A stretch of DNA of 36,367 nt from a bacterium (GTDB lineage Bacteria; Patescibacteriota; Minisyncoccia; Sungbacterales; HO2-52-23). Shown one piece after another: positions 21,805-29,464 of this stretch; the stretch's first letter is position 1, and each line of letters begins with the position of its first letter. The stretch spans positions 1 to 36,367 of the forward strand of contig JAUYPE010000027.1 of the NCBI GenBank assembly GCA_030697705.1, in the 5' to 3' direction. Made by a program: the position numbers and the translations under genes. The notes below the pieces were generated by a model. The model searched no databases, was not told where the DNA came from, and was given only the letters and a program-made list of their open reading frames with translations.

Positions 21805-22182
21805 ATGAAGCCGTACACGCGCAGAGAACATCGGGAACGCCGCCATATACGCATACGCGCCGCCGTCAAAGGAACGGCGGATCGGCCGCGGCTGGCGGTA
21901 TTTCGCTCCAACCGTTGGGTGTGGGTTCAATTGATTGACGATACCGCGGGGCGCACGCTTGCGGCGGCAACCGATTTTCACGAGAAGAAAAAAAGTGCAA
22001 AAAAGGCCGATGATTCGTCCGCAGAGCGTACTCGGCGCGGAACGGTCGTGGGTACTGCGATCGCCAAGCGTGCGGGAGAACTCAAGATCGAGCGGGCGGT
22101 ATTTGACCGCGGGGGGTATCGCTACCACGGCATGGTGCGTGCGATTGCGGAGGGCGCGCGAAGCGGTGGTTTACAGGTGTAA
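21805..22182 (+). CDS. rplR: 50S ribosomal protein L18
   Basis: The 125-residue L18 binds 5S rRNA with L5. It has RPRLAVFRSNRWVWVQLIDDTAGRTLAAA, the region VVGTAIAKRAGELKIERAVFDRGGYRYHGMVRAIAEGARSGGLQV, and a slightly long lysine-rich middle (EKKKSAKKADDSSAERTRRG). The start at 21805 is 34 bp after rplF. Confidence 0.96.
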   Translation: MKPYTRREHRERRHIRIRAAVKGTADRPRLAVFRSNRWVWVQLIDDTAGRTLAAATDFHEKKKSAKKADDSSAERTRRGTVVGTAIAKRAGELKIERAVFDRGGYRYHGMVRAIAEGARSGGLQV

Positions 22183-22193
22183 TTTCTTAATTT

Positions 22194-22231
22194 TTTTCCG
22201 CCCGAAGGGCGGATCCGCCTAGGGCGGAAAA
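22194..22231 (+). repeat. Hairpin module B before rpsE (TTTTCCGCCC...GGGCGGAAAA)
   Basis: A perfect 10-bp stem TTTTCCGCCC/GGGCGGAAAA encloses a further GC-rich inner palindrome (GGCGGATCCGCC). As before rplV, exactly 16 bases follow before ATG and include TTTAAACT. It lacks a T-run after the stem. Confidence 0.8.
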
Positions 22232-22247
22232 TCTTTAAACTTTATTC

Positions 22248-22817
22248 ATGGCACCGAAACCGCGGGAACGAAGATCGGGGCAGGGGCCGGTACGGGAAAA
22301 ATCTGAATTTGATCAGCGCATTTTGGATATCGCGCGCACCGCTCGCGTGGTTTCGGGCGGGCGGCGTTTCAGTTTTCGCGCCACGGTTGTCTTGGGAAAT
22401 CGCAATGGCAAAGTCGGCATAGGTATGGGGAAGGGTCCCGATGTGAGCGTGTCCATTGAGAAGGCGACGGCGCAGGCGAAAAAGGCGATGATTACGATTC
22501 CTCTCACGGCAAAAAAAACAATTCCCCATGAGGTGTCGGCGAAGTTTTCCGCCGCGCGCGTCATCTTGAAGCCCGCCGCGGAAGGAAGAGGTCTCATTGC
22601 AGGTGGACCGATTCGCGTACTGGCAGAGATGGCGGGTATTCGCAATCTCACGGGAAAAATTTTGAGCCGTACGCCCAACAAACTGAATAACGCCCAAGCC
22701 GCCCTCGCCGCGTTTAAAAAACTAAAAGCTCTTCCATCGCGCGTTGTCACCCCCGTTATCGTTCCCACGGCATCTGAATCTGAAATGCCGGAGGCGCCCG
22801 GTGAGCATGCGGCGTAA
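22248..22817 (+). CDS. rpsE: 30S ribosomal protein S5
   Basis: The 189-residue S5 has the double-stranded RNA-binding fold: RVVSGGRRFSFRATVVLGNRNGKVGIGMGKGPDV, then ITIPLTAKKTIPHEVSAKFSAARVILKPAAEGRGLIAGGPIRVLAEMAGI, LTGKILSRTPNKLNNAQAALAA. It lies at the mRNA entry tunnel. The next gene is rplO; rpmD (L30), which normally intervenes, is absent. Confidence 0.97.
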   Translation: MAPKPRERRSGQGPVREKSEFDQRILDIARTARVVSGGRRFSFRATVVLGNRNGKVGIGMGKGPDVSVSIEKATAQAKKAMITIPLTAKKTIPHEVSAKFSAARVILKPAAEGRGLIAGGPIRVLAEMAGIRNLTGKILSRTPNKLNNAQAALAAFKKLKALPSRVVTPVIVPTASESEMPEAPGEHAA

Positions 22818-22844
22818 ATTTTTTCTTGCGGAAAACTCATTACT

Positions 22845-23255
22845 ATGCAGATACATCATCTTATCAAACACCAATCAACTCGCGCAGGGCGAAGAATTGG
22901 TCGAGGCGGCAAGCGGGGTACCTACTCCGGACGCGGCATGAAAGGTCAGAAGGCGCGTGCCGGTGCGAAATTACGTCCTGCCGAGCGGGAACTGCTCAAA
23001 AAAATCCCCAAACTTCGCGGATATCGTTTTCGCTCGTTCCAGACCAAGCCCGCGGTTATCAATATGCATACACTGGAAAAGCGTTTCCAGACAGGCGACT
23101 TGGTAACTCCCGCGTCGCTTTTGCGCGCGGGTTTGATTCGCCGCGCGGGTGGTTGCACACCTAAAGTAAAAATTCTCGGCAGAGGAGATCTCTCAAAGAA
23201 GCTCATATTCAAAGATGTTTTGTTTTCCCATCTTGTCGCCGAGCGGCTGAAATAA
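22845..23255 (+). CDS. rplO: 50S ribosomal protein L15
   Basis: The 136-residue L15 has the glycine-rich N-terminus GRRIGRGGKRGTYSGRGMKGQKARAG, then KIPKLRGYRFRSFQTKPAVINM, and VKILGRGDLSKKLIFKDVLFS in the C-terminal domain. A little shorter than the E. coli protein. It starts 28 bp after rpsE and is followed by secY. Confidence 0.96.
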   Translation: MQIHHLIKHQSTRAGRRIGRGGKRGTYSGRGMKGQKARAGAKLRPAERELLKKIPKLRGYRFRSFQTKPAVINMHTLEKRFQTGDLVTPASLLRAGLIRRAGGCTPKVKILGRGDLSKKLIFKDVLFSHLVAERLK

Positions 23256-23356
23256 TGGGTCGTGATACCAGCAACGGATATTATTAATTTGTTGACGTTG
23301 TTCGTTTCTTATCTCTGTGCATGGTTCGTTTCGGTAGTTTCTCCTCTTTAGTTTTT

Positions 23357-24700
23357 ATGTTTCAACGAATCACACTTCTCTTCTCGAGCCCCGATCTTCG
23401 CAAAAAAATCCTCTTCATCATTGGGGTGCTTATTGTGTTTCGCTTCACGGCAGCCATTTCAATACCGGGTGTTGATCCTGTGCGGCTCAAGATGTTTCTT
23501 GCCGGAAGCCAATTTTTCGGGCTATTCAATGTTTTTTCGGGAGGTGTTTTGGAAAACCTCTCCATCGTTATGTTGGGCGTGGGACCGTACATTACCTCGT
23601 CCATCATTATGCAGTTGATGACGATGATTATTCCGCGTCTCAAAGAAATCTATCAAGAAGAGGGCGAGGCGGGGCGAGAGCGGTTTAATCAATACTCACG
23701 TTTGCTCACGGTTCCTTTGGCGCTTCTGCAATCATATGGTCTTCTTGTCCTGCTTATGCGCCAGCAAGTTATTCCGCCTCTGGCGCTTTTTGTGCCCGTG
23801 TGGGGTATCCCGCTTCCGGTCGGACCGATGATGCAGAATATGCTCATTGCGACCGCCGGCTCACTCTTACTCATGTGGCTGGGAGAGCTTATCACGGAGC
23901 GGGGTCTTGGCAACGGCGTTTCATTTCTCATTTTTGCGGGAATTGTGGCGGGGGTCCCGAAGGCGATCGGTCAGGAACTTTTTACTATTTGTACGCCGAC
24001 GCCATCGTTTCCCTATTTGAGTAATTGCCAGCTTGCCAGCTTGCCGGTGTATAGTGCATTTCTTCTCATCAGTGCTGTCGTTATTGCCGGTGTGATTATT
24101 GTCTCCGAAGGACAGCGTAATGTGCCGGTCTCATACGCCAAGCGAGTGCGGGGCAATCGCGTCTACGGTGGTGTTTCCACGCACCTTCCGCTTCGCGTGA
24201 ATCAGGCGGGCGTCATTCCGATTATCTTTGCTGTTTCGCTCCTGCTCTTCCCCGGGCTTCTCGGCAGTTTTTTTGCGGGTGTTGCGAATCCAACCATCCA
24301 GCGTATTTCACATTTTCTGGTGAGTATCTTTGACCAGCGCCAATTTCTCTACGGCGCATCTTACTTCTTTCTTGTCTTTCTGTTTACCTATTTCTATACC
24401 GCCGTTACATTTGATCCCCAGAAGATTGCGGACAATGTGCAAAAACAGGGCGGTTTTATTCTCGGCGTCCGCCCCGGGCGTCCGACGGCAGAGTATCTCA
24501 TGCGAATTCTCAATCGCATTACGCTTGCGGGCGGACTCTTTTTAGGAATTATTGCCATCCTGCCCTTGGTGGTGCAGGCAATCTTTGAGAAGCAAACCTT
24601 GAGTATTGGTGGTACGGCGCTCCTTATCGTTGTTTCAGTTGTTTTAGAGACCATGAAGCAGGTAGAGGCGCAGGTCGCCGTTCGCGAATACGAACAGTAA
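23357..24700 (+). CDS. secY: Protein translocase subunit SecY
   Basis: The 447-residue channel protein has ten predicted membrane segments. It contains PGVDPVRLK, FNVFSGGVLENLSIVMLGVGPYITSSIIMQLM near the plug and TM2, the cytosolic QRNVPVSYAKRVRG loop, LPLRVNQAGVIPIIFAVSLL in TM7, and the C-terminal loop NVQKQGGFILGVRPGRPTAEYL. An extra loop (TICTPTPSFPYLSNCQLASL) carries a tandem GCCAGCTT repeat in its DNA. An ATG at 23321 could add 12 residues; I prefer 23357, with MFQRITLLF close to the family start. Confidence 0.95.
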   Translation: MFQRITLLFSSPDLRKKILFIIGVLIVFRFTAAISIPGVDPVRLKMFLAGSQFFGLFNVFSGGVLENLSIVMLGVGPYITSSIIMQLMTMIIPRLKEIYQEEGEAGRERFNQYSRLLTVPLALLQSYGLLVLLMRQQVIPPLALFVPVWGIPLPVGPMMQNMLIATAGSLLLMWLGELITERGLGNGVSFLIFAGIVAGVPKAIGQELFTICTPTPSFPYLSNCQLASLPVYSAFLLISAVVIAGVIIVSEGQRNVPVSYAKRVRGNRVYGGVSTHLPLRVNQAGVIPIIFAVSLLLFPGLLGSFFAGVANPTIQRISHFLVSIFDQRQFLYGASYFFLVFLFTYFYTAVTFDPQKIADNVQKQGGFILGVRPGRPTAEYLMRILNRITLAGGLFLGIIAILPLVVQAIFEKQTLSIGGTALLIVVSVVLETMKQVEAQVAVREYEQ

Positions 24701-24710
24701 TTTTTAGCGT

Positions 24711-25328
24711 ATGGAAGCGGACTCGTTGGCGGACAAACTGACTTTTGTCATGGTGGGACGGTCCGGTTGCGGCAAGGGAACGCAGGCGCGTTTTTTGCTT
24801 GAACGTTTGCGTACGCATGGGGTTTACCATATGGAGACGGGACGTTTTTTGCGCGCGCTACTTGAGCACGACAATCCAACCGTGGCGATCGCGCGGCGTA
24901 TCATGACGCATGGTCAGCTTTTTCCCGAGTGGTTTGCGGTTTTCACCTGGCTCCGTGAACTGATTGAATCGGGACATGGCGGCGAGCACCTGGTCTTTGA
25001 CGGTGCGCCACGCCGACTTACCGAGGCGAAGCTTCTGGACGAGGTCTTGCGCTGGCACGGTCGACCGTTGCCCGTATGCATCTATGTCGTCGTAAGCGCC
25101 AAAGAGGCGACGCGCCGGCTTCTCGCGCGGGGGCGGGGAGACGACCAGACCGAGGCGATAAAAAATCGTATGCGCTATTTTCCACGCCACGTTATTCCGG
25201 TTATCAAATATTACCGCCGGCACGGTCGGCTCGTAATGGTCAATGGCGAGCAGTATCCCGCGGCTGTCACTGCGGAGATGAATGCCGCACTTGTTGACCG
25301 TTTTGGAGCCACATGGCCGGAAAAATAA
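24711..25328 (+). CDS. adk: Adenylate kinase
   Basis: The 205-residue nucleoside monophosphate kinase converts AMP + ATP to 2 ADP. The P-loop is GRSGCGKGT (16-24), the AMP-binding part has METGRFLRALL, and DGAPRRLTEA replaces the usual DGFPR[TN]. A short LID follows (LLARGRGDDQTEAIKNRM-YF) without the zinc-binding cysteines. Position between secY and map is the classic one. The DGAPRR variant leaves slight doubt about the exact nucleotide preference. Confidence 0.9.
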   Translation: MEADSLADKLTFVMVGRSGCGKGTQARFLLERLRTHGVYHMETGRFLRALLEHDNPTVAIARRIMTHGQLFPEWFAVFTWLRELIESGHGGEHLVFDGAPRRLTEAKLLDEVLRWHGRPLPVCIYVVVSAKEATRRLLARGRGDDQTEAIKNRMRYFPRHVIPVIKYYRRHGRLVMVNGEQYPAAVTAEMNAALVDRFGATWPEK

Positions 25329-25331
25329 TAG

Positions 25332-25466
25332 GACTTATGCGTTTACCATTCTTCCGTCATTCGGAAGCGCAAGCGACTGCCAGTAGGCGTCCCGTGAGGG
25401 AGGAATCCCGCTATGTTTCAGCATACTGAAACTGCACGGGATCCCTCACTTCGTTCGGGATGACGA
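25332..25466. repeat. MITE-like element, left end (GACTTATGCGTTTACC)
   Basis: The first 60 bases match the left part of the element at 33693 (GACTTA[TC]GC[GA]TTTACC, then TTCCGTCATTC). A stretch of about 25 bases (CCAGTAGGCGTCCCGTGAGGGA) is the reverse complement of the right half of that element. A second hairpin unit (GTTTCAG/CTGAAAC, GGGATCC...) follows. The matching right-end inverted repeat lies after map at 26348. Confidence 0.65.
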
Positions 25467-25475
25467 ATGAAAGGT

Positions 25476-26297
25476 ATGGCCATAACGATAAAAACAGCGG
25501 AGGAAATAACAATCATGCGGGAAGGCGGACAGCGCCTTGCCGCTATTTTACATGAGGTTGTTTCCGCGGTGCGCCCGGGCGTTTCGGCACTCTATCTTAA
25601 TAAACTTGCGGAACGGCTCATGCGTGAGGCGGGGGGCGTTCCGTCCTTTAAGGGATACCGACCGCGTGGCGAGCGAACTCCCTATCCGGCGGCACTTTGC
25701 GTATCGGTCAATGACGAGGTCGTGCACGCTATTCCGCAGGCGAAGACGATTTTACGGGAAGGGGATATTGTGGCAATTGATATCGGCATGTGGTGGCCTA
25801 GCGTTCCTACTGAAAACAAAAACGGACAAAAAAATAATGCCGCCAAAAAAACGCTTTGCACTGACATGGCGGTGACGATTGGTGTGGGAAAAATTGACGC
25901 GGAGGCAGAACGTTTACTTTCCGGTACGCGTGTCGCGCTGGATGCGGGCATTGCCGCCGTGCGTGCGGGCGTGCGGGTGGGGGATATCAGCGCCGCTATC
26001 GGGCGCTCCCTTAAAGAAAGTCGCCTTGCGATTGTCCGGGATCTTGCGGGGCACGGCGTTGGCTATGAATTGCATGAAGATCCTTTTATTCCCAATTGGG
26101 GAAGCTCCGGCACGGGACCGCGACTAGAGGTGGGAATAGTCATCGCGCTTGAGCCGATTGCGAATTTGGGCACACCTGACATTGTTTTGCAAAAAGACAA
26201 CTGGACATTCAAAACCGCCGATGGTTTACGCTCGGCGCATTTTGAACATACGCTTGCGGTTATGGAAAATGGGGCGGAGGTCTTGACGGCTCTTTGA
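25476..26297 (+). CDS. map: Methionine aminopeptidase, type I
   Basis: The 273-residue M24 enzyme removes the initiator methionine. Five metal ligands are in place: D of IVAIDIGM, D of CTDMAVT, H of GHGVGYELHEDP, E of ALEPIAN and E of FEHTLAV. The first catalytic histidine is in DEVVHAIP. An insertion of about 15 residues (WWPSVPTENKNGQKNNAAKK) lies between the first two ligands and has low-complexity, A-rich DNA. ATG at 25467 is an alternative. The gene lies between inverted repeats of the GACTTACGC family. Confidence 0.95.
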   Translation: MAITIKTAEEITIMREGGQRLAAILHEVVSAVRPGVSALYLNKLAERLMREAGGVPSFKGYRPRGERTPYPAALCVSVNDEVVHAIPQAKTILREGDIVAIDIGMWWPSVPTENKNGQKNNAAKKTLCTDMAVTIGVGKIDAEAERLLSGTRVALDAGIAAVRAGVRVGDISAAIGRSLKESRLAIVRDLAGHGVGYELHEDPFIPNWGSSGTGPRLEVGIVIALEPIANLGTPDIVLQKDNWTFKTADGLRSAHFEHTLAVMENGAEVLTAL

Positions 26298-26347
26298 GAA
26301 AAAGAGAGGAACGTAATCGTGAAAGAGCATCAGAATGCTAGAGAGGC

Positions 26348-26360
26348 AAACGCGTAAGTC
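26348..26360. repeat. Right-end inverted repeat AAACGCGTAAGTC
   Basis: This 13-mer is identical to the right end of the element at 33693-33844 and is the inverted partner of GACTTATGCGTTT at 25332 (one mismatch). No other part of the element is recognisable between the map stop and this site. Confidence 0.55.
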
Positions 26361-26362
26361 TT

Positions 26363-26396
26363 GAAAGCGATGACTCCTCGCCGCTTTCTTTTTTTT
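26363..26396 (+). terminator. Intrinsic terminator after map
   Basis: GAAAGCG (26363-26369) and CGCTTTC (26382-26388) form a 7-bp stem followed by eight T residues. It marks the end of the spc-type operon at map. Confidence 0.75.
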
Positions 26397-26407
26397 GCCG
26401 GCTCACA

Positions 26408-26413
26408 TACAAT
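26408..26413 (+). promoter_or_regulatory. -10-like hexamer directly before ruvX
   Basis: TACAAT lies 7 bp before the ruvX ATG at 26421, just after the terminator. With normal spacing the transcript would start at the ATG. No good -35 hexamer is seen 17 bp upstream. Confidence 0.35.
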
Positions 26414-26420
26414 AGAAGTA

Positions 26421-26813
26421 ATGCGTTATCTGGGAATTGATTACGGTGCGCGACGTATTGGTGTTGCGGTTTCCAATCCGGAAGGAAGCATCGCACTTCC
26501 GCGTACGACGATTAATGCGGGGAGCGAAGCGGACGCGGTGCGCGGCGTCAAAAAAATAATTCGTGAAGAGAAGATAAAAATGGTCGTCATCGGGCTTCCC
26601 TCTGCCGCCGATGGGACGGATACGGAGCAGACGCGCATAACACGTATGTTTATTAAGAAACTGGCGACCGAGACGACCATACCAATCAAGACGGAAGACG
26701 AATTGCTTACGAGCCGTATGGCGCGCGCAAGCGGAGCCGAAGGTGGACACATTGACGCCGCATCCGCCGCGCTCATCCTCCAGTCGTTTCTGGACAGAAT
26801 GAATGCGAAATGA
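26421..26813 (+). CDS. ruvX: YqgF/RuvX family Holliday junction resolvase-like nuclease
   Basis: The 130-residue RNase H-like protein starts MRYLGIDYGARRIGVAVSNP with the first catalytic aspartate. It continues with VVIGLPSAADGT, TEDELLTSRMAR (catalytic glutamate) and HIDAASAALILQSFL (final aspartate). YqgF is needed for 16S rRNA 5' processing in E. coli and acts on branched DNA in other bacteria. Full-length. A word-A repeat separates it from the next gene. Confidence 0.93.
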   Translation: MRYLGIDYGARRIGVAVSNPEGSIALPRTTINAGSEADAVRGVKKIIREEKIKMVVIGLPSAADGTDTEQTRITRMFIKKLATETTIPIKTEDELLTSRMARASGAEGGHIDAASAALILQSFLDRMNAK

Positions 26814-26916
26814 AAAATGCAGAATGATAAATGAAGAATCATGAGTGGTAGATGTGTCGTGATTATCCGTCCTTCTCCATTTATCATTCTTCATTTATAA
26901 TTCTTAATTCCCTCCC
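26814..26916 (+). repeat. Intergenic palindromic repeat, word family A (ruvX/glycosyltransferase)
   Basis: AAAAATGCAGAATGATAAAT and GAAGAATCATGAG follow the ruvX stop. ATTTATCATTCTTCATTTATAATTC precedes the next ATG by about 15 bp. The blocks AGAATGATAAATG and CATTTATCATTCT are perfect complements. Confidence 0.75.
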
Positions 26917-27642
26917 ATGCATCTTTCCTGGATTATTCCGGCATACAATGAGGAAAAGCGGATTGAAAAAACAATCCGTGAGGTGGATGCCTATCTGCAA
27001 TCAAAAAAATTCGCGGACGACTATGAGATCGTCGTTTCCAATTCCGCATCGCGCGACGGCACAGCGGCGATTGTTGAAAAACTTATGTGCGAACTACCCC
27101 GTCTCCGCATAGTCAATCTGGAAAATAAAGGAAAAGGATGGGCGGTGAAGCGTGGCATGCTGGAGGCAAAAGGTGGTATCCGGATTTTTGCGGATGCGGA
27201 TAATTCAACTGCGCCCGAGTATTTTGACGCCATGGAGTCATTTTTTCAGCGCGGGTATGATATGGTCGTCTCTTCGCGTGACGCCAAGGATGCCCCGGGT
27301 GCCAGCAGGGATGTCAAAGAACCATGGTACCGCGAAGTGCTCGGCAATGCGGGGAATCTTGTTATTCAAGTCATCGGCGTGTGGGGAATGTGGGATACGC
27401 AAAACGGCTTTAAGGCGATGACGGCGCATGTGGCGGAAGATATCTTCTCGCGCACGAAGATGCTCGGTTTTTCTTTTGATATTGAGATGCTTGCGCTTGC
27501 ACGGCGGCGCTGCTACCGTATCGGCATTATTCCTGTGCGCTGGAAGTTTGATCCGGACAGTAAGATCACACTCGGCTCCTATCTCGGTGTGTTTGCCGAT
27601 GTATTCCGTATCCGATGGAATCTTATTCGGCGGGTGTATTGA
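26917..27642 (+). CDS. Family 2 glycosyltransferase (dolichyl/undecaprenyl-phosphate sugar synthase type)
   Basis: The 241-residue GT-A protein starts MHLSWIIPAYNEEKRIEKTI. It has a DADNST metal motif (positions about 91-96) and the region WDTQNGFKAMTAHVAEDIFSRTKMLGFSFDIEMLALARRR followed by IPVRW, which is typical of dolichyl-phosphate beta-glucosyltransferase-like enzymes. These add a sugar from a nucleotide sugar to a polyprenyl phosphate at the inner membrane face. It is followed directly by galT, suggesting a sugar-activation and transfer unit. Confidence 0.88.
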   Translation: MHLSWIIPAYNEEKRIEKTIREVDAYLQSKKFADDYEIVVSNSASRDGTAAIVEKLMCELPRLRIVNLENKGKGWAVKRGMLEAKGGIRIFADADNSTAPEYFDAMESFFQRGYDMVVSSRDAKDAPGASRDVKEPWYREVLGNAGNLVIQVIGVWGMWDTQNGFKAMTAHVAEDIFSRTKMLGFSFDIEMLALARRRCYRIGIIPVRWKFDPDSKITLGSYLGVFADVFRIRWNLIRRVY

Positions 27643-27645
27643 ATT

Positions 27646-28653
27646 ATGCCGCATCAAATATCGGAACTGCGTCAGGATTTGGTTTCGGGTGACTGGGTCG
27701 TCATTGCAACGGGGCGGGCAAAACGTCCGCATGATTTTTTGGGCGCACGCCATGTTCGTGAAGCGCTACCCGTTGATTCATGTCCCTTTGAGGAGCTTCA
27801 CACGGATGCTGTTTTTTCCAGTGCTAACCAAAGTGAGGTTAGTCCGGAAAACTGGTCGGTACAGGTCATTCCCAATAAATATCCCGCGTTTGACAAGGCG
27901 GCGTGTGCGACCTTTAATACGCGCGGACCGTATCAGTGGACGGATGGCGCGGGTTTTCATGAAGTGGTTATTACGCGGAGTCACACCCGATCGCTCGCGG
28001 TACTGACGAACGGAGAAGTTGAGGCCGTGATTGCGGCGTATCAGGAGCGGTACCGTGTTTTTCAAAAAGACGAATGCGTTCAGTATGTCTCCATTTTTCA
28101 TAATCATGGTTCGCGTGCCGGTGCGACCGTTACGCACCCGCACTCGCAGATGATCGCTATTCCCGTTATTCCGCCCGATGTCGGCAGAAGCATGGACGGA
28201 TCCGCCCGTTATTTTGCAGAGCGTCATACTTGCATCCATTGCGTCATGCTTGCGTATGAGCGGGAGGTAGGTGAGCGGATTATCTATGAAAACGATATCT
28301 GTACTGTTTTTGCGCCGTACGCCTCACATACGGCGTTTGAGGTGAGAATATTTCCCAAAAAGCACGCCGCGCAATTTGAGGAGATTGACGCGGGAACGCG
28401 CGCGGGGGTTGCGGATGCCCTGCGCACGGCACTGGCAAAACTTTTTATCGGATTGGAGGATCCGGATTATAATTTTTTTATTCACACGGCACCGGCAAAA
28501 AATCCGGCGGCACTCGCGCATTACCACTGGCACATTGAGATTCTTCCCAAAACGGCTATTTGGGCCGGTTTTGAAATGGGTACCGGCATTGAGATCTCCA
28601 CAATTGCGCCTGAAATGGCGGCGGAGTTTTTGCGAAGCGTCGTTGTTGCTTAG
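27646..28653 (+). CDS. galT: Galactose-1-phosphate uridylyltransferase
   Basis: The 335-residue HIT-superfamily enzyme swaps UMP between UDP-glucose and galactose-1-phosphate. The active-site nucleophile motif is HPHSQ in GATVTHPHSQMIAIPVIPP. HNHGSRAGA precedes it, and the C-terminal AHYHWHIEILPK gives metal and phosphate contacts. An N-terminal LRQDLVSGDWVVIATGRAKRPHDF matches the family start. CIHC may bind zinc. In CPR, galT-like proteins may act on other sugar phosphates. Starts 3 bp after the glycosyltransferase. Confidence 0.92.
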   Translation: MPHQISELRQDLVSGDWVVIATGRAKRPHDFLGARHVREALPVDSCPFEELHTDAVFSSANQSEVSPENWSVQVIPNKYPAFDKAACATFNTRGPYQWTDGAGFHEVVITRSHTRSLAVLTNGEVEAVIAAYQERYRVFQKDECVQYVSIFHNHGSRAGATVTHPHSQMIAIPVIPPDVGRSMDGSARYFAERHTCIHCVMLAYEREVGERIIYENDICTVFAPYASHTAFEVRIFPKKHAAQFEEIDAGTRAGVADALRTALAKLFIGLEDPDYNFFIHTAPAKNPAALAHYHWHIEILPKTAIWAGFEMGTGIEISTIAPEMAAEFLRSVVVA

Positions 28654-28657
28654 CCGT

Positions 28658-29419
28658 ATGAAAAAAATACTTATCATCGCAAACTGGAAAGCGCATCCCG
28701 CCACACTCGCGGAGGCGTGCACATGGGCGGAGCGAATTGAAGCACAGCTCGCGGTACCGCGCAGTACGGAGGTCGTCATTGCGCCGCCTTCTCCGTTCCT
28801 TTCAGCTTTGGGTGATATTCTAAAAAAAGCGCATCTTGGCGCGCAAGATGTTTTTTGGGAAGATGTCGGCCCTTACACAGGAGCCGTTTCGTGGCGGCAT
28901 CTTGCGGAACTCGGCGTGCGCACAGTCATTGTTGGTCATTCGGAGCGGCGGCGTATTTTCGGTGAGACGGATGAAGGAGTTAATCGCAAAGTGCGCGCGC
29001 TTATCGCGGCGGACATGATGCCGGTTGTGTGTGTGGGTGAGACGGAGCGGGATGGAAGTGAAATCCCTCGCTCTGTTGAGGAGCAGGTGCGTGCGGCATT
29101 AGTGGGAGTACGGCGCGAGGATATAGTATCCGTAGCACTTGCGTATGAGCCGGTATGGGCAATTAGTACCACGCTCGGCGCTCGCGCGGCCGATCCTGAG
29201 ATGGCGTTTCGCGCTCGGCTTTCGCTCAAAAAAACACTGGTTGATCTCTACGGCGGCGCGGCGGCAGATCGGGTGCGCATTATTTACGGCGGTTCCGTGA
29301 CGGGCGATTCTCTCGCTTCTTTCATTAAGGAGGGACGGATGGATGGTGCACTTGTCGGTCGTGCGAGCTTGGATCCCGACGGGTTCGTGCGCATGATCCG
29401 ATCGCTCAAGGGTACGTGA
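28658..29419 (+). CDS. tpiA: Triosephosphate isomerase
   Basis: The 253-residue TIM barrel interconverts dihydroxyacetone phosphate and glyceraldehyde-3-phosphate. It has the NWK catalytic lysine (near residue 10), VGHSERRRIFGETD with the catalytic histidine, YEPVWAI with the catalytic glutamate, and the phosphate-binding YGGSV and GALVGRASL. The frame runs upstream inside galT but the ATG at 28658 gives the standard start. A weak hairpin with T-run (29431-29454) follows. Confidence 0.97.
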   Translation: MKKILIIANWKAHPATLAEACTWAERIEAQLAVPRSTEVVIAPPSPFLSALGDILKKAHLGAQDVFWEDVGPYTGAVSWRHLAELGVRTVIVGHSERRRIFGETDEGVNRKVRALIAADMMPVVCVGETERDGSEIPRSVEEQVRAALVGVRREDIVSVALAYEPVWAISTTLGARAADPEMAFRARLSLKKTLVDLYGGAAADRVRIIYGGSVTGDSLASFIKEGRMDGALVGRASLDPDGFVRMIRSLKGT

Positions 29420-29464
29420 TGATGTTTAACCTTTTACGACTGTAAAGTCTTTTTGAGATGATAT

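Noticed and set aside
28376-28657. N-terminal extension of tpiA
   Set aside because: The upstream frame is inside galT, and the triosephosphate isomerase family begins at the ATG at 28658.
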